Assembly (NCBI GenBank): GCA_000158655.1
Contig: EQ973344.1
Location: forward strand, 1,088,315 to 1,122,153
From: [Clostridium] methylpentosum DSM 5476
Lineage (GTDB): Bacteria; Bacillota; Clostridia; Oscillospirales; Ruminococcaceae
Direction of reading: 5' to 3'
Length of the DNA stretch: 33,839 bases
Positions 1-6,316 of this stretch are shown here, in pieces (position 1 is the stretch's first letter; each line of letters begins with the position of its first letter). Under the pieces are notes generated by a model. It did no database searches. It worked only from the letters and a program-made list of their open reading frames with translations, and had not been told where the DNA came from. The translations under genes and the position numbers were made by a program.

Positions 1-38
1 CTTGTGCAAACCACTCGTTGCCGAGCGGTTTGCACAAG
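1..38. repeat. Near-perfect hairpin at the window edge
   Basis: CTTGTGCAAACCACTCG (1-17) pairs with CGAGCGGTTTGCACAAG (22-38) with one mismatch around a TTGC loop. No T-run follows on the plus strand inside the window. It could be the terminator of a gene lying to the left, whose T-run would be outside the window, or a mobile palindromic repeat. The rest of the stretch up to the malic enzyme terminator (39-225) holds nothing I recognise. Confidence 0.5.
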
Positions 39-225
39 TCCGGCGAAACCTCCTCCAACCCAGTCATTCAAACAGAATTGCACGATACCAGAGCGCCGTT
101 CATCCAGCGCTCAGGGTTCAGCCCAAACAGCTCATCGCGCTAATCGAGCAGCTATGTTCTCGCGGGGTTGCTGTAAACTCTCGTTTTCCCTTAAGCCTGA
201 AGATTGGGGAGAGAAAGTTCACAAC

Positions 226-258
226 CAAAAACAGGGGAAGGTGATCTCCTTCCCCTGT
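226..258 (-). terminator. Rho-independent terminator of the malic enzyme operon
   Basis: On the minus strand an 11-bp perfect stem (ACAGGGGAAGG at 231-241 with CCTTCCCCTGT at 248-258, 6-nt loop) is followed by TTTTT (226-230). It lies 14 bp past the malic enzyme stop codon. Confidence 0.88.
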
Positions 259-272
259 CTCTTTTCATATAA

Positions 273-1445
273 CTAGATTCTTGCGACGCCGGTGTCCTTA
301 GCAGCCTGTGCAACTGCTTTGGCAACCGCCGCAGCGACCTCGCGGTCGAGCGCGCTCGGGATGATGTAATCCGGGCTGAGCTTGTCGTCGGTGACAAACG
401 AGGCGATTGCCTTGGCTGCGGCAATCTTCATCTCGTCGTTGATGTCGCTTGCACGCACGTCGAGTGCTCCGCGGAAAATACCCGGGAAGGCAAGGACATT
501 GTTGATCTGGTTCGGGAAATCGCTGCGGCCGGTGCCGATGACGGCGGCGCCAGCTTCACGGGCGAGGTCGGGCATGATTTCGGGAACCGGGTTCGCCATC
601 GGGAAGAGAATCGGATTAGGCGCCATGCTCTTGACCATCTCAGGAGTCACGCAGCCGGGAGCCGAAACGCCGATGAAAACATCCGCGCCCTCGAGCACCT
701 CAGCCAGGGTGCCCTTGCGGCACTCTTGGTTCGTGATTTCAGCCATTTCCTCTTTTTCTGCGTTGAGGCCCTCACGGCCTTTGTAGATCGCGCCCTGACG
801 GTCGCAGAGGATGACGTCTTTGAGCCCCATCGCGATGAGCAGCTTGATGATCGCAATGCCCGCTGCGCCAGCACCGCTGGTAACGACGCGGATCTCATCG
901 ATTTTTTTGCCGGTGAGTTTCAGGGCGTTGAGCATAGCGGCGAGGGTGACCACCGCAGTGCCGTGCTGGTCGTCGTGGAAAATCGGGATGTCGCAGCACT
1001 CTTTGAGCTTGCGCTCAATCTCAAAGCAGCGGGGAGCAGAAATGTCCTCGAGGTTGACGCCGCCAAAGCTGCCCGCGAGCAGACGGACGGTGTTCACGAT
1101 GTCATCCACCTCTTTGGAGCGGACACAGAGCGGGATGGCATCGACGTCGCCAAACGCTTTGAAGAGAGCGCATTTGCCCTCCATAACCGGCATGCCGGCC
1201 TCGGGGCCGATGTCGCCGAGACCGAGCACCGCGGTGCCGTCGGTGACGACAGCGACGAGATTGCTGCGGCGGGTCAGATCGTAGCTCTTGTTGACATCCT
1301 TCTGGATTTCAAGGCAGGGCTCTGCGACGCCGGGAGTGTAGGCAAGCGAGAGATCGTCGCGGGTCTCGAGGGGCGCGCGGCAGATCACTTCAATTTTACC
1401 GTGCCATTCCTGATGCTTTTTGAGGGATTCTTTTGCGTAATCCAT
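273..1445 (-). CDS. NAD(P)-dependent malic enzyme (short bacterial type)
   Basis: Oxidative decarboxylation of L-malate to pyruvate and CO2 in the cytosol. The 390-residue length fits the short bacterial malic enzymes. Family signatures are visible in order: YTPGVAEPC near residue 36, GLGDIGPEAGMPVMEGK near 95, the DDQHGTAVV segment near 157, a GAGAAG dinucleotide-binding loop near 191, and the C-terminal IGTGRSDFPNQINN near 305. The ATG at 1445 has a good AAGGAAGG site upstream. It is the second gene of an operon, 30 bp behind the LDH/MDH-family gene, and ends at a strong terminator. NAD versus NADP preference cannot be read from the sequence with confidence. Pairing with a dehydrogenase suggests malate/pyruvate interconversion linked to redox balance. 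Confidence 0.95.
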   Translation of the reverse strand: MDYAKESLKKHQEWHGKIEVICRAPLETRDDLSLAYTPGVAEPCLEIQKDVNKSYDLTRRSNLVAVVTDGTAVLGLGDIGPEAGMPVMEGKCALFKAFGDVDAIPLCVRSKEVDDIVNTVRLLAGSFGGVNLEDISAPRCFEIERKLKECCDIPIFHDDQHGTAVVTLAAMLNALKLTGKKIDEIRVVTSGAGAAGIAIIKLLIAMGLKDVILCDRQGAIYKGREGLNAEKEEMAEITNQECRKGTLAEVLEGADVFIGVSAPGCVTPEMVKSMAPNPILFPMANPVPEIMPDLAREAGAAVIGTGRSDFPNQINNVLAFPGIFRGALDVRASDINDEMKIAAAKAIASFVTDDKLSPDYIIPSALDREVAAAVAKAVAQAAKDTGVARI

Positions 1446-1475
1446 TTGTATTCCTTCCTTTCGGATGATAATAAT

Positions 1476-2429
1476 TTATAACTCAATTGAAGCGAGTACA
1501 GATTTGAGGGAATCCGCGCTGTGGCGCAGCTGCGCCTCTTCCTCAGGGAGAAGTGGGGGCTCGATAACCCGTTCAATGCCCCGCGCGCCGATGATAAACG
1601 GCAGGCTCAGGCAGACGTCATCGATGCCGTAGGAACCCTGAACCAGGCCGGAGACCGTGACAACCGATTTGGTGTCGCGCAGTATGTACTCACAGATGCG
1701 GCGGGTCGCAACGCCAATGGCGTAATAGGTTGCGCCCTTGAGCTTGATCACCTGGGCGCCGGCAGTGCGAACATCCTCTTCAATCTCGTGCAGCTCCGCC
1801 TTGCCGCAGTGGTTGTGTTTATCACAGATACGGCAACAGTAGGTTTCCATCTGCATGCCCGCCATATTGGTGAGCGACCAGGGGATCATTGCAGTGTCCC
1901 CGTGCTCGCCGAATACATAGGCGTGTACATTTTTGGAGTTGAGGTTGACATGCTTTGCGAGCAGCGCGCGCAGTCGGCTCGAGTCGAGCAGGGTCCCGGT
2001 GCCGAGTACCTGAGAAGCCGGGAGGCCGGTGCACTGAATCACCGCGTAGGTGAGGATGTCAACCGGGTTGCTCACGACAACGTAGACCGCGTCGGGCGCG
2101 TATTTGACGACTTCAGGCATGATGCTTTTGATGATGTTGATGTTGCCCTGCACCAGATCAATCCGGGTCTGACCGGGTTTGCGTGCCATGCCGGAGGTGA
2201 CCACTACAATGTCAGAATCCCTGGTATCCTCATATTCACCCGCATAGATGTTAACCGGGAGGCTCAGAGGAGTTCCCTGCATGATGTCCATTGCCTCTCC
2301 CTTTGCCTTGTCCTTGTTGATGTCCACCAGAACAAGCTCGGAGGCCATGCCGTCCATTGCAAGGGAGTAAGCGATTGTAGCACCAACGTTGCCGGTGCCC
2401 AAAATGCTGATCTTTTTGCCTTTTTTCAT
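1476..2429 (-). CDS. L-lactate/malate dehydrogenase family protein (substrate uncertain)
   Basis: NAD-dependent 2-hydroxyacid dehydrogenase of the LDH/MDH superfamily, 317 residues. Visible are the Rossmann loop GTGNVG (11-16), the catalytic pair D149 and H176 (FGEHGD), and the carboxylate-binding R152. The mobile loop reads MARKPGQTRIDL. The residue aligned with the LDH specificity Gln (dogfish position 102) is Arg83, which is typical of malate dehydrogenase, while KGATYY with T234 is LDH-like. A Cys/His cluster sits at 198-208 (C198, C199, C202, H205, H207, C208). I chose the ATG at 2429 because TAGGAGAAG lies at good spacing; an in-frame ATG at 2462 has no ribosome binding site. It is the first gene of an operon with malic enzyme, which makes a malate-forming role plausible. 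Most annotation pipelines would call it ldh. Confidence 0.9.
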   Translation of the reverse strand: MKKGKKISILGTGNVGATIAYSLAMDGMASELVLVDINKDKAKGEAMDIMQGTPLSLPVNIYAGEYEDTRDSDIVVVTSGMARKPGQTRIDLVQGNINIIKSIMPEVVKYAPDAVYVVVSNPVDILTYAVIQCTGLPASQVLGTGTLLDSSRLRALLAKHVNLNSKNVHAYVFGEHGDTAMIPWSLTNMAGMQMETYCCRICDKHNHCGKAELHEIEEDVRTAGAQVIKLKGATYYAIGVATRRICEYILRDTKSVVTVSGLVQGSYGIDDVCLSLPFIIGARGIERVIEPPLLPEEEAQLRHSADSLKSVLASIEL

Positions 2430-2492
2430 CTGTACACTTCTCCTACCAATAACAAATTTCATATTGTCTAAAAATTGACGAAATCTTTGTTA

Positions 2493-2521
2493 AGTATAGC
2501 ATACTCCCGATTTTATTGCAA
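2493..2521 (-). promoter_or_regulatory. Sigma-A-type promoter of the dehydrogenase/malic enzyme operon
   Basis: On the minus strand TTGCAA (2516-2521), a 17-bp spacer and TATACT (2493-2498). Just downstream is TTAACAAA, which could be half of a Rex-type redox operator, but no full palindrome is seen. The transcript would have a leader of about 55 nt. Confidence 0.7.
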
Positions 2522-2702
2522 TGGATTTTTTCCTGCTGCCAAAGTAAAAACTAAGTGAACGCAAGGTAAAGTTTCTGTAAAGTGGCTGGACCGAAAGACT
2601 GTGCAGGAGGAATCCACCGGCACGGCAAAAAGCCCGGAAGCGTATTCCAGGCTGTGGCCCTGTCGCCGCGCCAATTCCCTTCCCTGCTCGGGGTTTTCCC
2701 AC

Positions 2703-2896
2703 TTAAATCCCGGCGAGCTGGCCGCGCACCTCTTCAATTTCAGCGGTGTATCGGTTAAAAAACTCAACGTCGCTCGGATCCTTTTGCTCCAGAATCGCCT
2801 GGACAAGCGCTGCCTGGGAGCGGGAGCGCTTGGCCTCAATGTCGTTGACCTCCTGAGCTTTTGAATTGTACCCTTTAATTTCTGCTTTTCAAACAT
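2703..2896 (-). pseudogene. Small gene with a -1 frameshift (unknown function, 64 aa if restored)
   Basis: An ATG at 2896 has a strong AAAGGGAG site and reads MFEKQKLKG. The frame that looks like real protein then moves by one base near 2868-2885 and continues NSKAQEVNDIEAKR, ending RGQLAGI and TAA at 2703-2705. The span is 194 bases, one short of a whole number of codons, so one missing base explains it. The restored protein is hydrophilic and probably helical (DVEFFNRYTAEIEEVRG). I do not recognise the family. It follows another frameshifted small gene on the same strand. This may be true decay or a sequencing/assembly error. Confidence 0.6.
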
Positions 2897-2939
2897 GTTT
2901 CACTCCCTTTCATCTATTTTATCGCTGCACTTGTGAGCG

Positions 2940-3183
2940 CTAATAGCCGAGTTTATCAATGCATGCGACCACGTCGTCAATCGCCTTGTCCCCCTGCTCC
3001 TCCTGTCCGCTGTTGATCTGCCCAAAGGCCTGGGCGATCTGGGGGCAGTGTTCGGATATCTGCTGCGGGTATTTGACAAAGGCATATCATCAAAACCTGC
3101 CTGTCCTCCTGCGCGTCGGCGAGAAAGAGCAGTTCACGCGCAATGCCGATCTGAGTGGCCGCGGTGTGGTTTACTTCATACAA
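2940..3183 (-). pseudogene. Small gene with a +1 frameshift and a doubtful start (80 aa if restored)
   Basis: Reading from a TTG at 3183 gives YEVNHTAATQIGIARELLF and then LADAQEDRQVLM. One extra base near 3083-3094 moves the coding frame to YAFVKYPQQISEH, which runs to DDVVACIDKLGY and TAG at 2940-2942. The span is 244 bases, one more than 81 codons. The TTG lies inside the T-run of an upstream terminator and has no clear ribosome binding site, so the true 5' end may be lost. Unknown function. The composition resembles small cytosolic helical proteins of Firmicutes. It is 43 bp upstream of the other frameshifted gene. Confidence 0.55.
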
Positions 3184-3220
3184 AAACCGGGCGGCCCGCC
3201 AATTTGGCGACCGCCCGGTT
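3182..3220 (-). terminator. Rho-independent terminator downstream of DAHP synthase
   Basis: A 10-bp perfect outer stem (AACCGGGCGG 3185-3194 with CCGCCCGGTT 3211-3220) plus an inner CGCC/GGCG stem, followed on the minus strand by TTTTT (3182-3186). It is about 140 bp past the DAHP synthase stop. Confidence 0.8.
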
Positions 3221-3362
3221 GGAAATTCGGTTTTGTTCTTCTCTATTTTGAGACAGAAGTTTTCAAAAAGGTCTCGCAGCGCAATTTCTCCTGATTTCCG
3301 AGTGAACCAAGAGCGCTGCCTCCATTCGCTTTCCCATCAAAGCCGCAACGCCGGGAAACCTG

Positions 3363-4394
3363 TTAACAGCTCTGTGCAATGCGGTAAATCAGTTTTTCGG
3401 TATCTGGCCAGCCAAGGCAGGGATCAGTGATCGACTTGCCGTACACCCGCTCCGCACCGATCGACTGGTTCCCCTCTTCCAGATAGCTTTCGATCATAAC
3501 GCCCTTGATCAGCTTTTTGAGGTCTGGATTGTAATTGCGGCTGTGGAGCACCTCGCTGACAATGCGGATCTGTTCTTTAAACTTTTTGTTGGAGTTGGAG
3601 TGGTTGACGTCCACGATCGCCGCCGGGTTCCGCAGGTCGAGCTTGCTGTACTGGTCGAGCAGACGCACAAGATCCTCATAGTGATAGTTGGGAACGCAGG
3701 TACCGTATTTGTCTACACCGCCGCGCAGGATGACGTGGGCAAGATCGTTTCCGCTGGTGGTGACGTCGCATCCGCGGTAAATAAAGGTGTGGGGGTGCTG
3801 TGCGGCAATGACCGAGTTGAGCATGACTGAAAAATCGCCGCTGGTCGGATTCTTCATCCCCACCGGAATATCCATGCCGCTCGCAGTGAGGCGGTGCTGC
3901 TGATTTTCCACCGAACGCGCGCCGATCGCCTCATAGGAGAGCAGGTCGTCGAGATAGCTGCGGTTTTCCGGATAGAGCATCTCGTCCGCTGCTGTCAGTC
4001 CGGTTTCTTCGATTGCACGGATGTGCATTTTGCGGATGGCGATGATGCCTGCGAGCAGGTCAGGCGCCTTGTCCGGCTCGGGTTGGTGCAGCATTCCTTT
4101 GTAGCCCTCGCCAGTGGTGCGCGGCTTGTTGGTGTAGATGCGCGGGATAATCATGAGCTTGTCCGACACCTGTTCGTTGACCCGGGCGAGCCGATTGACA
4201 TAGTCGCACACTGCATCCTCGTTATCCGCGGAACAGGGGCCGACAAGGACGATAAAACGATCGGATTTTCCAGTAAAGATGTCGCGGATCTCTCTGTCGC
4301 GTTTCTCCTTGATGTCCATCACCTTTTGGGAGAGCGGGAACTCCGCTTTGAGGTCAGTGGGAAGTGGGAGCTCTTTGTTGCATTTCATAGACAT
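3363..4394 (-). CDS. aroF: 3-deoxy-7-phosphoheptulonate (DAHP) synthase, AroF/G/H type
   Basis: First step of the shikimate pathway: phosphoenolpyruvate plus erythrose 4-phosphate to DAHP. At 343 residues it has the length of the class I alpha (AroF/G/H) enzymes. Metal ligands are all visible: C54 in GPCSADN, H265 in DVNHSNS, E302 in MIESYLEEG and D324 in SITDPCLGW. Substrate-binding segments are RIYTNKPRTTGEGYKG (85-100), GARSVENQQHRLT (158-170) and MKNPTSGDF (180-188). I start at the ATG at 4394, which follows GGAGG by 8-9 nt; an in-frame upstream extension lacks a site and family similarity. Single-gene unit with its own promoter and terminator. Which aromatic amino acid inhibits it cannot be told; the symbol aroF is used in the generic sense. 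Confidence 0.95.
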   Translation of the reverse strand: MSMKCNKELPLPTDLKAEFPLSQKVMDIKEKRDREIRDIFTGKSDRFIVLVGPCSADNEDAVCDYVNRLARVNEQVSDKLMIIPRIYTNKPRTTGEGYKGMLHQPEPDKAPDLLAGIIAIRKMHIRAIEETGLTAADEMLYPENRSYLDDLLSYEAIGARSVENQQHRLTASGMDIPVGMKNPTSGDFSVMLNSVIAAQHPHTFIYRGCDVTTSGNDLAHVILRGGVDKYGTCVPNYHYEDLVRLLDQYSKLDLRNPAAIVDVNHSNSNKKFKEQIRIVSEVLHSRNYNPDLKKLIKGVMIESYLEEGNQSIGAERVYGKSITDPCLGWPDTEKLIYRIAQSC

Positions 4395-4466
4395 ATAGAA
4401 TTCCTCCAAACCTGATTGCGTTTTCGATTTATGAAAATGATGTTGGTAAACCCAATTGCAGGTTTT

Positions 4467-4495
4467 ATTATACCGCACAATCCGCATTCGCACAA
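4467..4495 (-). promoter_or_regulatory. Sigma-A-type promoter of DAHP synthase
   Basis: Minus-strand TTGTGC (4490-4495), 17-bp spacer, consensus TATAAT (4467-4472). It lies about 75 bp upstream of the start codon. No T-box or trp-type leader was recognised. Confidence 0.75.
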
Positions 4496-4739
4496 GGGGG
4501 AGGAGGCGATCTCCCAGCTGAACACCCTCTGCCTTTGCTGCCATGGCGCCTTTTCTCCCCGGCGAACGAATGAACGTCGCTCGATCTTTTTGGAGATTCG
4601 GATTTCATTGGGCCTGGTTGAACCCACTTTGCCAATGTGGCTGCGTTCCCTTAAATCGCTGCACCTGGGATCAATTTTACTGTACAGATGGGACGCCGTC
4701 CGCATGTGGACAGCGCCCCAAGGCTGTGGGGAGTTCTGC
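4496..4739. other. Gene-free stretch between DAHP synthase and the bactofilin gene
   Basis: Besides the promoter at its left side this stretch contains no ORF with a plausible ribosome binding site. The open frames that cross it are random. No convincing terminator for the bactofilin operon was found. Confidence 0.5.
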
Positions 4740-5525
4740 TCAACGCAGTGTATAATTCCCCGTCAAATGAACGACTGTGGAGGAGGGATGAATGGAGAGG
4801 ATACCGCTGCAGTCGAGTGCATCAATGTGGCAGCCGGGACCGATCGCCACGTCCTGCCCGTTGACCGTCTGGGCGTTCACTGCGGAGAGCTCCACTGTTG
4901 TCGCCTCAATCAGACCGACTTTGGAATTTGACCAGCTAAACAGCCGGGCGAAAATCTCGGGCCTGCGCCGGATGACAACCCGGTCCCCGACGATCTCCTG
5001 GGCGAAAACGGACCCTTTCACCAGGAGGGAATCCGCTGAAATCTGGCCGTCAATGCGGATCGTGCCGCTGCACTCGATTTCGTCCGCTTCGAGCTTGGTC
5101 CTGCCTTTTGACACAAACGTCCCGTTGACATACAGCTTTTTTACCGCTGCGTCCGCCCCACAATGAAGGGTGCCGTTGACGCGGGCTGCTCTGGCACAGA
5201 TTCCCCCTCCGCACCGAAAGGTTCCCGAGACAACGAGCTTTTCCGCATCCAGGTCCCCGTCGCAGTGGGCTGTGCCGTTGACGCTGATTTTGCCGAATCG
5301 GCCTCCCTCAAACCTGCCGGTGCCGTTGATTCTAATATCCCGCTGGGCTTTGTCGCAGCGGCCGCTCCCGTTGATCGAAACACCCCCGAACTCCCCGCCT
5401 TCAAAGCTGCCCTTGCCGCTGATCCGCACATTGTCTGCGTTCCCATCGCCTGATCCCTTGATGGAAACCCTGCCGAGCTGCTGATCCTCAAAACTGCCTG
5501 CGCCGCTGATCTTAAAATCGCCCAT
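4740..5525 (-). CDS. Bactofilin-like polymer-forming protein (YhbE/YhbF-like)
   Basis: A 261-residue protein made almost wholly of short beta-helix-like repeats of about 18-22 residues, each with a turn such as ISGKGSFEGG, VSINGSGRCD, IRINGTGRFEG, ISVNGTAHCDG and ARVNGTLHCG. This is the hallmark of bactofilin (DUF583) cytoskeletal proteins and of B. subtilis YhbE/YhbF. It has no signal peptide or membrane segment. The last 60 residues (after VIRRRPEIFARLF) are less regular. The ATG at 5525 follows AAAGGAG. It is the second gene of an operon, 21 bp after a YhbD-like regulator, the same gene order as B. subtilis yhbD-yhbE. The role is probably structural, at the envelope or in sporulation; this is inferred from the family. 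Confidence 0.85.
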   Translation of the reverse strand: MGDFKISGAGSFEDQQLGRVSIKGSGDGNADNVRISGKGSFEGGEFGGVSINGSGRCDKAQRDIRINGTGRFEGGRFGKISVNGTAHCDGDLDAEKLVVSGTFRCGGGICARAARVNGTLHCGADAAVKKLYVNGTFVSKGRTKLEADEIECSGTIRIDGQISADSLLVKGSVFAQEIVGDRVVIRRRPEIFARLFSWSNSKVGLIEATTVELSAVNAQTVNGQDVAIGPGCHIDALDCSGILSIHPSSTVVHLTGNYTLR

Positions 5526-5546
5526 TTGTATCTTCTCCTTTCATCA

Positions 5547-6182
5547 TCACGCATTTAGAAAAAACTGATTTTGGTATTTAAGCTTGAGCCGGTTGGCCGT
5601 CTCGCCAATTGAGTACACCTGCCGGATTTCAATGTCTCCATCAAACTCGGCTGGGCCAGCGTTGGGAAGGAGTACAAGGTGAGGTTCCCCCTCTGACACA
5701 AAGACGATGCAGTTTGTGTTCACCCCCTGTATGCGAGAAACAAGTGAAACCGCCCGTTTCATCAGGCGATTCGCCTGCGGTTCGTCCAGCCCGAGACTCA
5801 TCACCGCGCTCGTAACTGCTGCAAACAACGCGATCTGGGGAAGCGCAAACGCCTCCTGTCCACTCTGATGGAGAATCGCCTCGCGCATCTCACTGCTGAT
5901 CTCGGCGATCTTTTCCAGTTCCCCCTTCCGGACAACCGACGAGGCGGTTTCCGGGGAGAGGATGCGTGCGAGCTCCTCCAGGGAATACCGATCCTTTGCC
6001 TGCAAAATCGCCTCAATTCGGCTGAGCATCTGCTCCCGCGGAAAAAAGGTCTCCTGTCCGGTGTAGGAGGAGCGCTTGAGAAACCACTCTTCTGGGATCA
6101 GCTTTTCCCGTTTCCAACGGTACAGCTGGCCATAGGAGATCCCAGTCGTTGCTAACAGCTCCTTTTTTGAAATCAAATCCAT
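5547..6182 (-). CDS. yhbD: YhbD-like (DUF4004) MerR-type regulator
   Basis: 211 residues. The N-terminus (LISKKELLATTGISYGQLYRWKRE, about 2-25, written here in two parts) is a MerR-type winged helix: KKELLATTGISYGQLYRW followed by LIPEEWF, then a helical stretch with the EQMLSRIEAIL segment. The remaining two thirds match the layout of the DUF4004 family, to which B. subtilis YhbD belongs. I start at the ATG at 6182, which sits 7 nt after GGGAGG; the in-frame ATG further upstream falls inside the operator palindrome. It is the first gene before the bactofilin. A perfect inverted repeat covers its promoter, so autoregulation is likely. The signal sensed is unknown. Confidence 0.82.
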   Translation of the reverse strand: MDLISKKELLATTGISYGQLYRWKREKLIPEEWFLKRSSYTGQETFFPREQMLSRIEAILQAKDRYSLEELARILSPETASSVVRKGELEKIAEISSEMREAILHQSGQEAFALPQIALFAAVTSAVMSLGLDEPQANRLMKRAVSLVSRIQGVNTNCIVFVSEGEPHLVLLPNAGPAEFDGDIEIRQVYSIGETANRLKLKYQNQFFLNA

Positions 6183-6200
6183 TCTGCCGCCTCCCTGTTG

Positions 6201-6254
6201 TGTAACAATGTTTTGTTCCAAACACAGTATAACAAAACATTGTTACATCGTCAA
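6201..6254 (-). promoter_or_regulatory. Promoter embedded in a perfect 17-bp inverted repeat (operator)
   Basis: TGTAACAATGTTTTGTT (6201-6217) and its exact reverse complement (6231-6247) are separated by 13 bp. On the minus strand the promoter is TTGACG (6249-6254), 17-bp spacer, TATACT (6226-6231). One arm fills the spacer and the other covers the start region. The spacing and perfect symmetry point to a dimeric or tetrameric repressor, most simply the YhbD-like product itself. Confidence 0.85.
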
Positions 6255-6262
6255 GTGTTAAT

Positions 6263-6308
6263 TTACCGGCAGGAAACAGTTGGCCTATCTGCTGTTCCCT
6301 GCCGGTAA
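6263..6308 (-). terminator. Hairpin, probable terminator of the rRNA methyltransferase gene
   Basis: 17-nt arms (6263-6279 and 6292-6308, core TTACCGGCAGG/CCTGCCGGTAA) with one mismatch. The T-run is weak on either strand. It lies 9 bp beyond the methyltransferase stop codon. Confidence 0.55.
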
Positions 6309-6316
6309 CTTTAATG

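Noticed and set aside
2703-2896. Programmed -1 ribosomal frameshift
   Set aside because: The shift region (AAATTAAAGGG) has no X-XXY-YYZ slippery heptamer in the needed frame and no clear downstream stem. A missing base is simpler.
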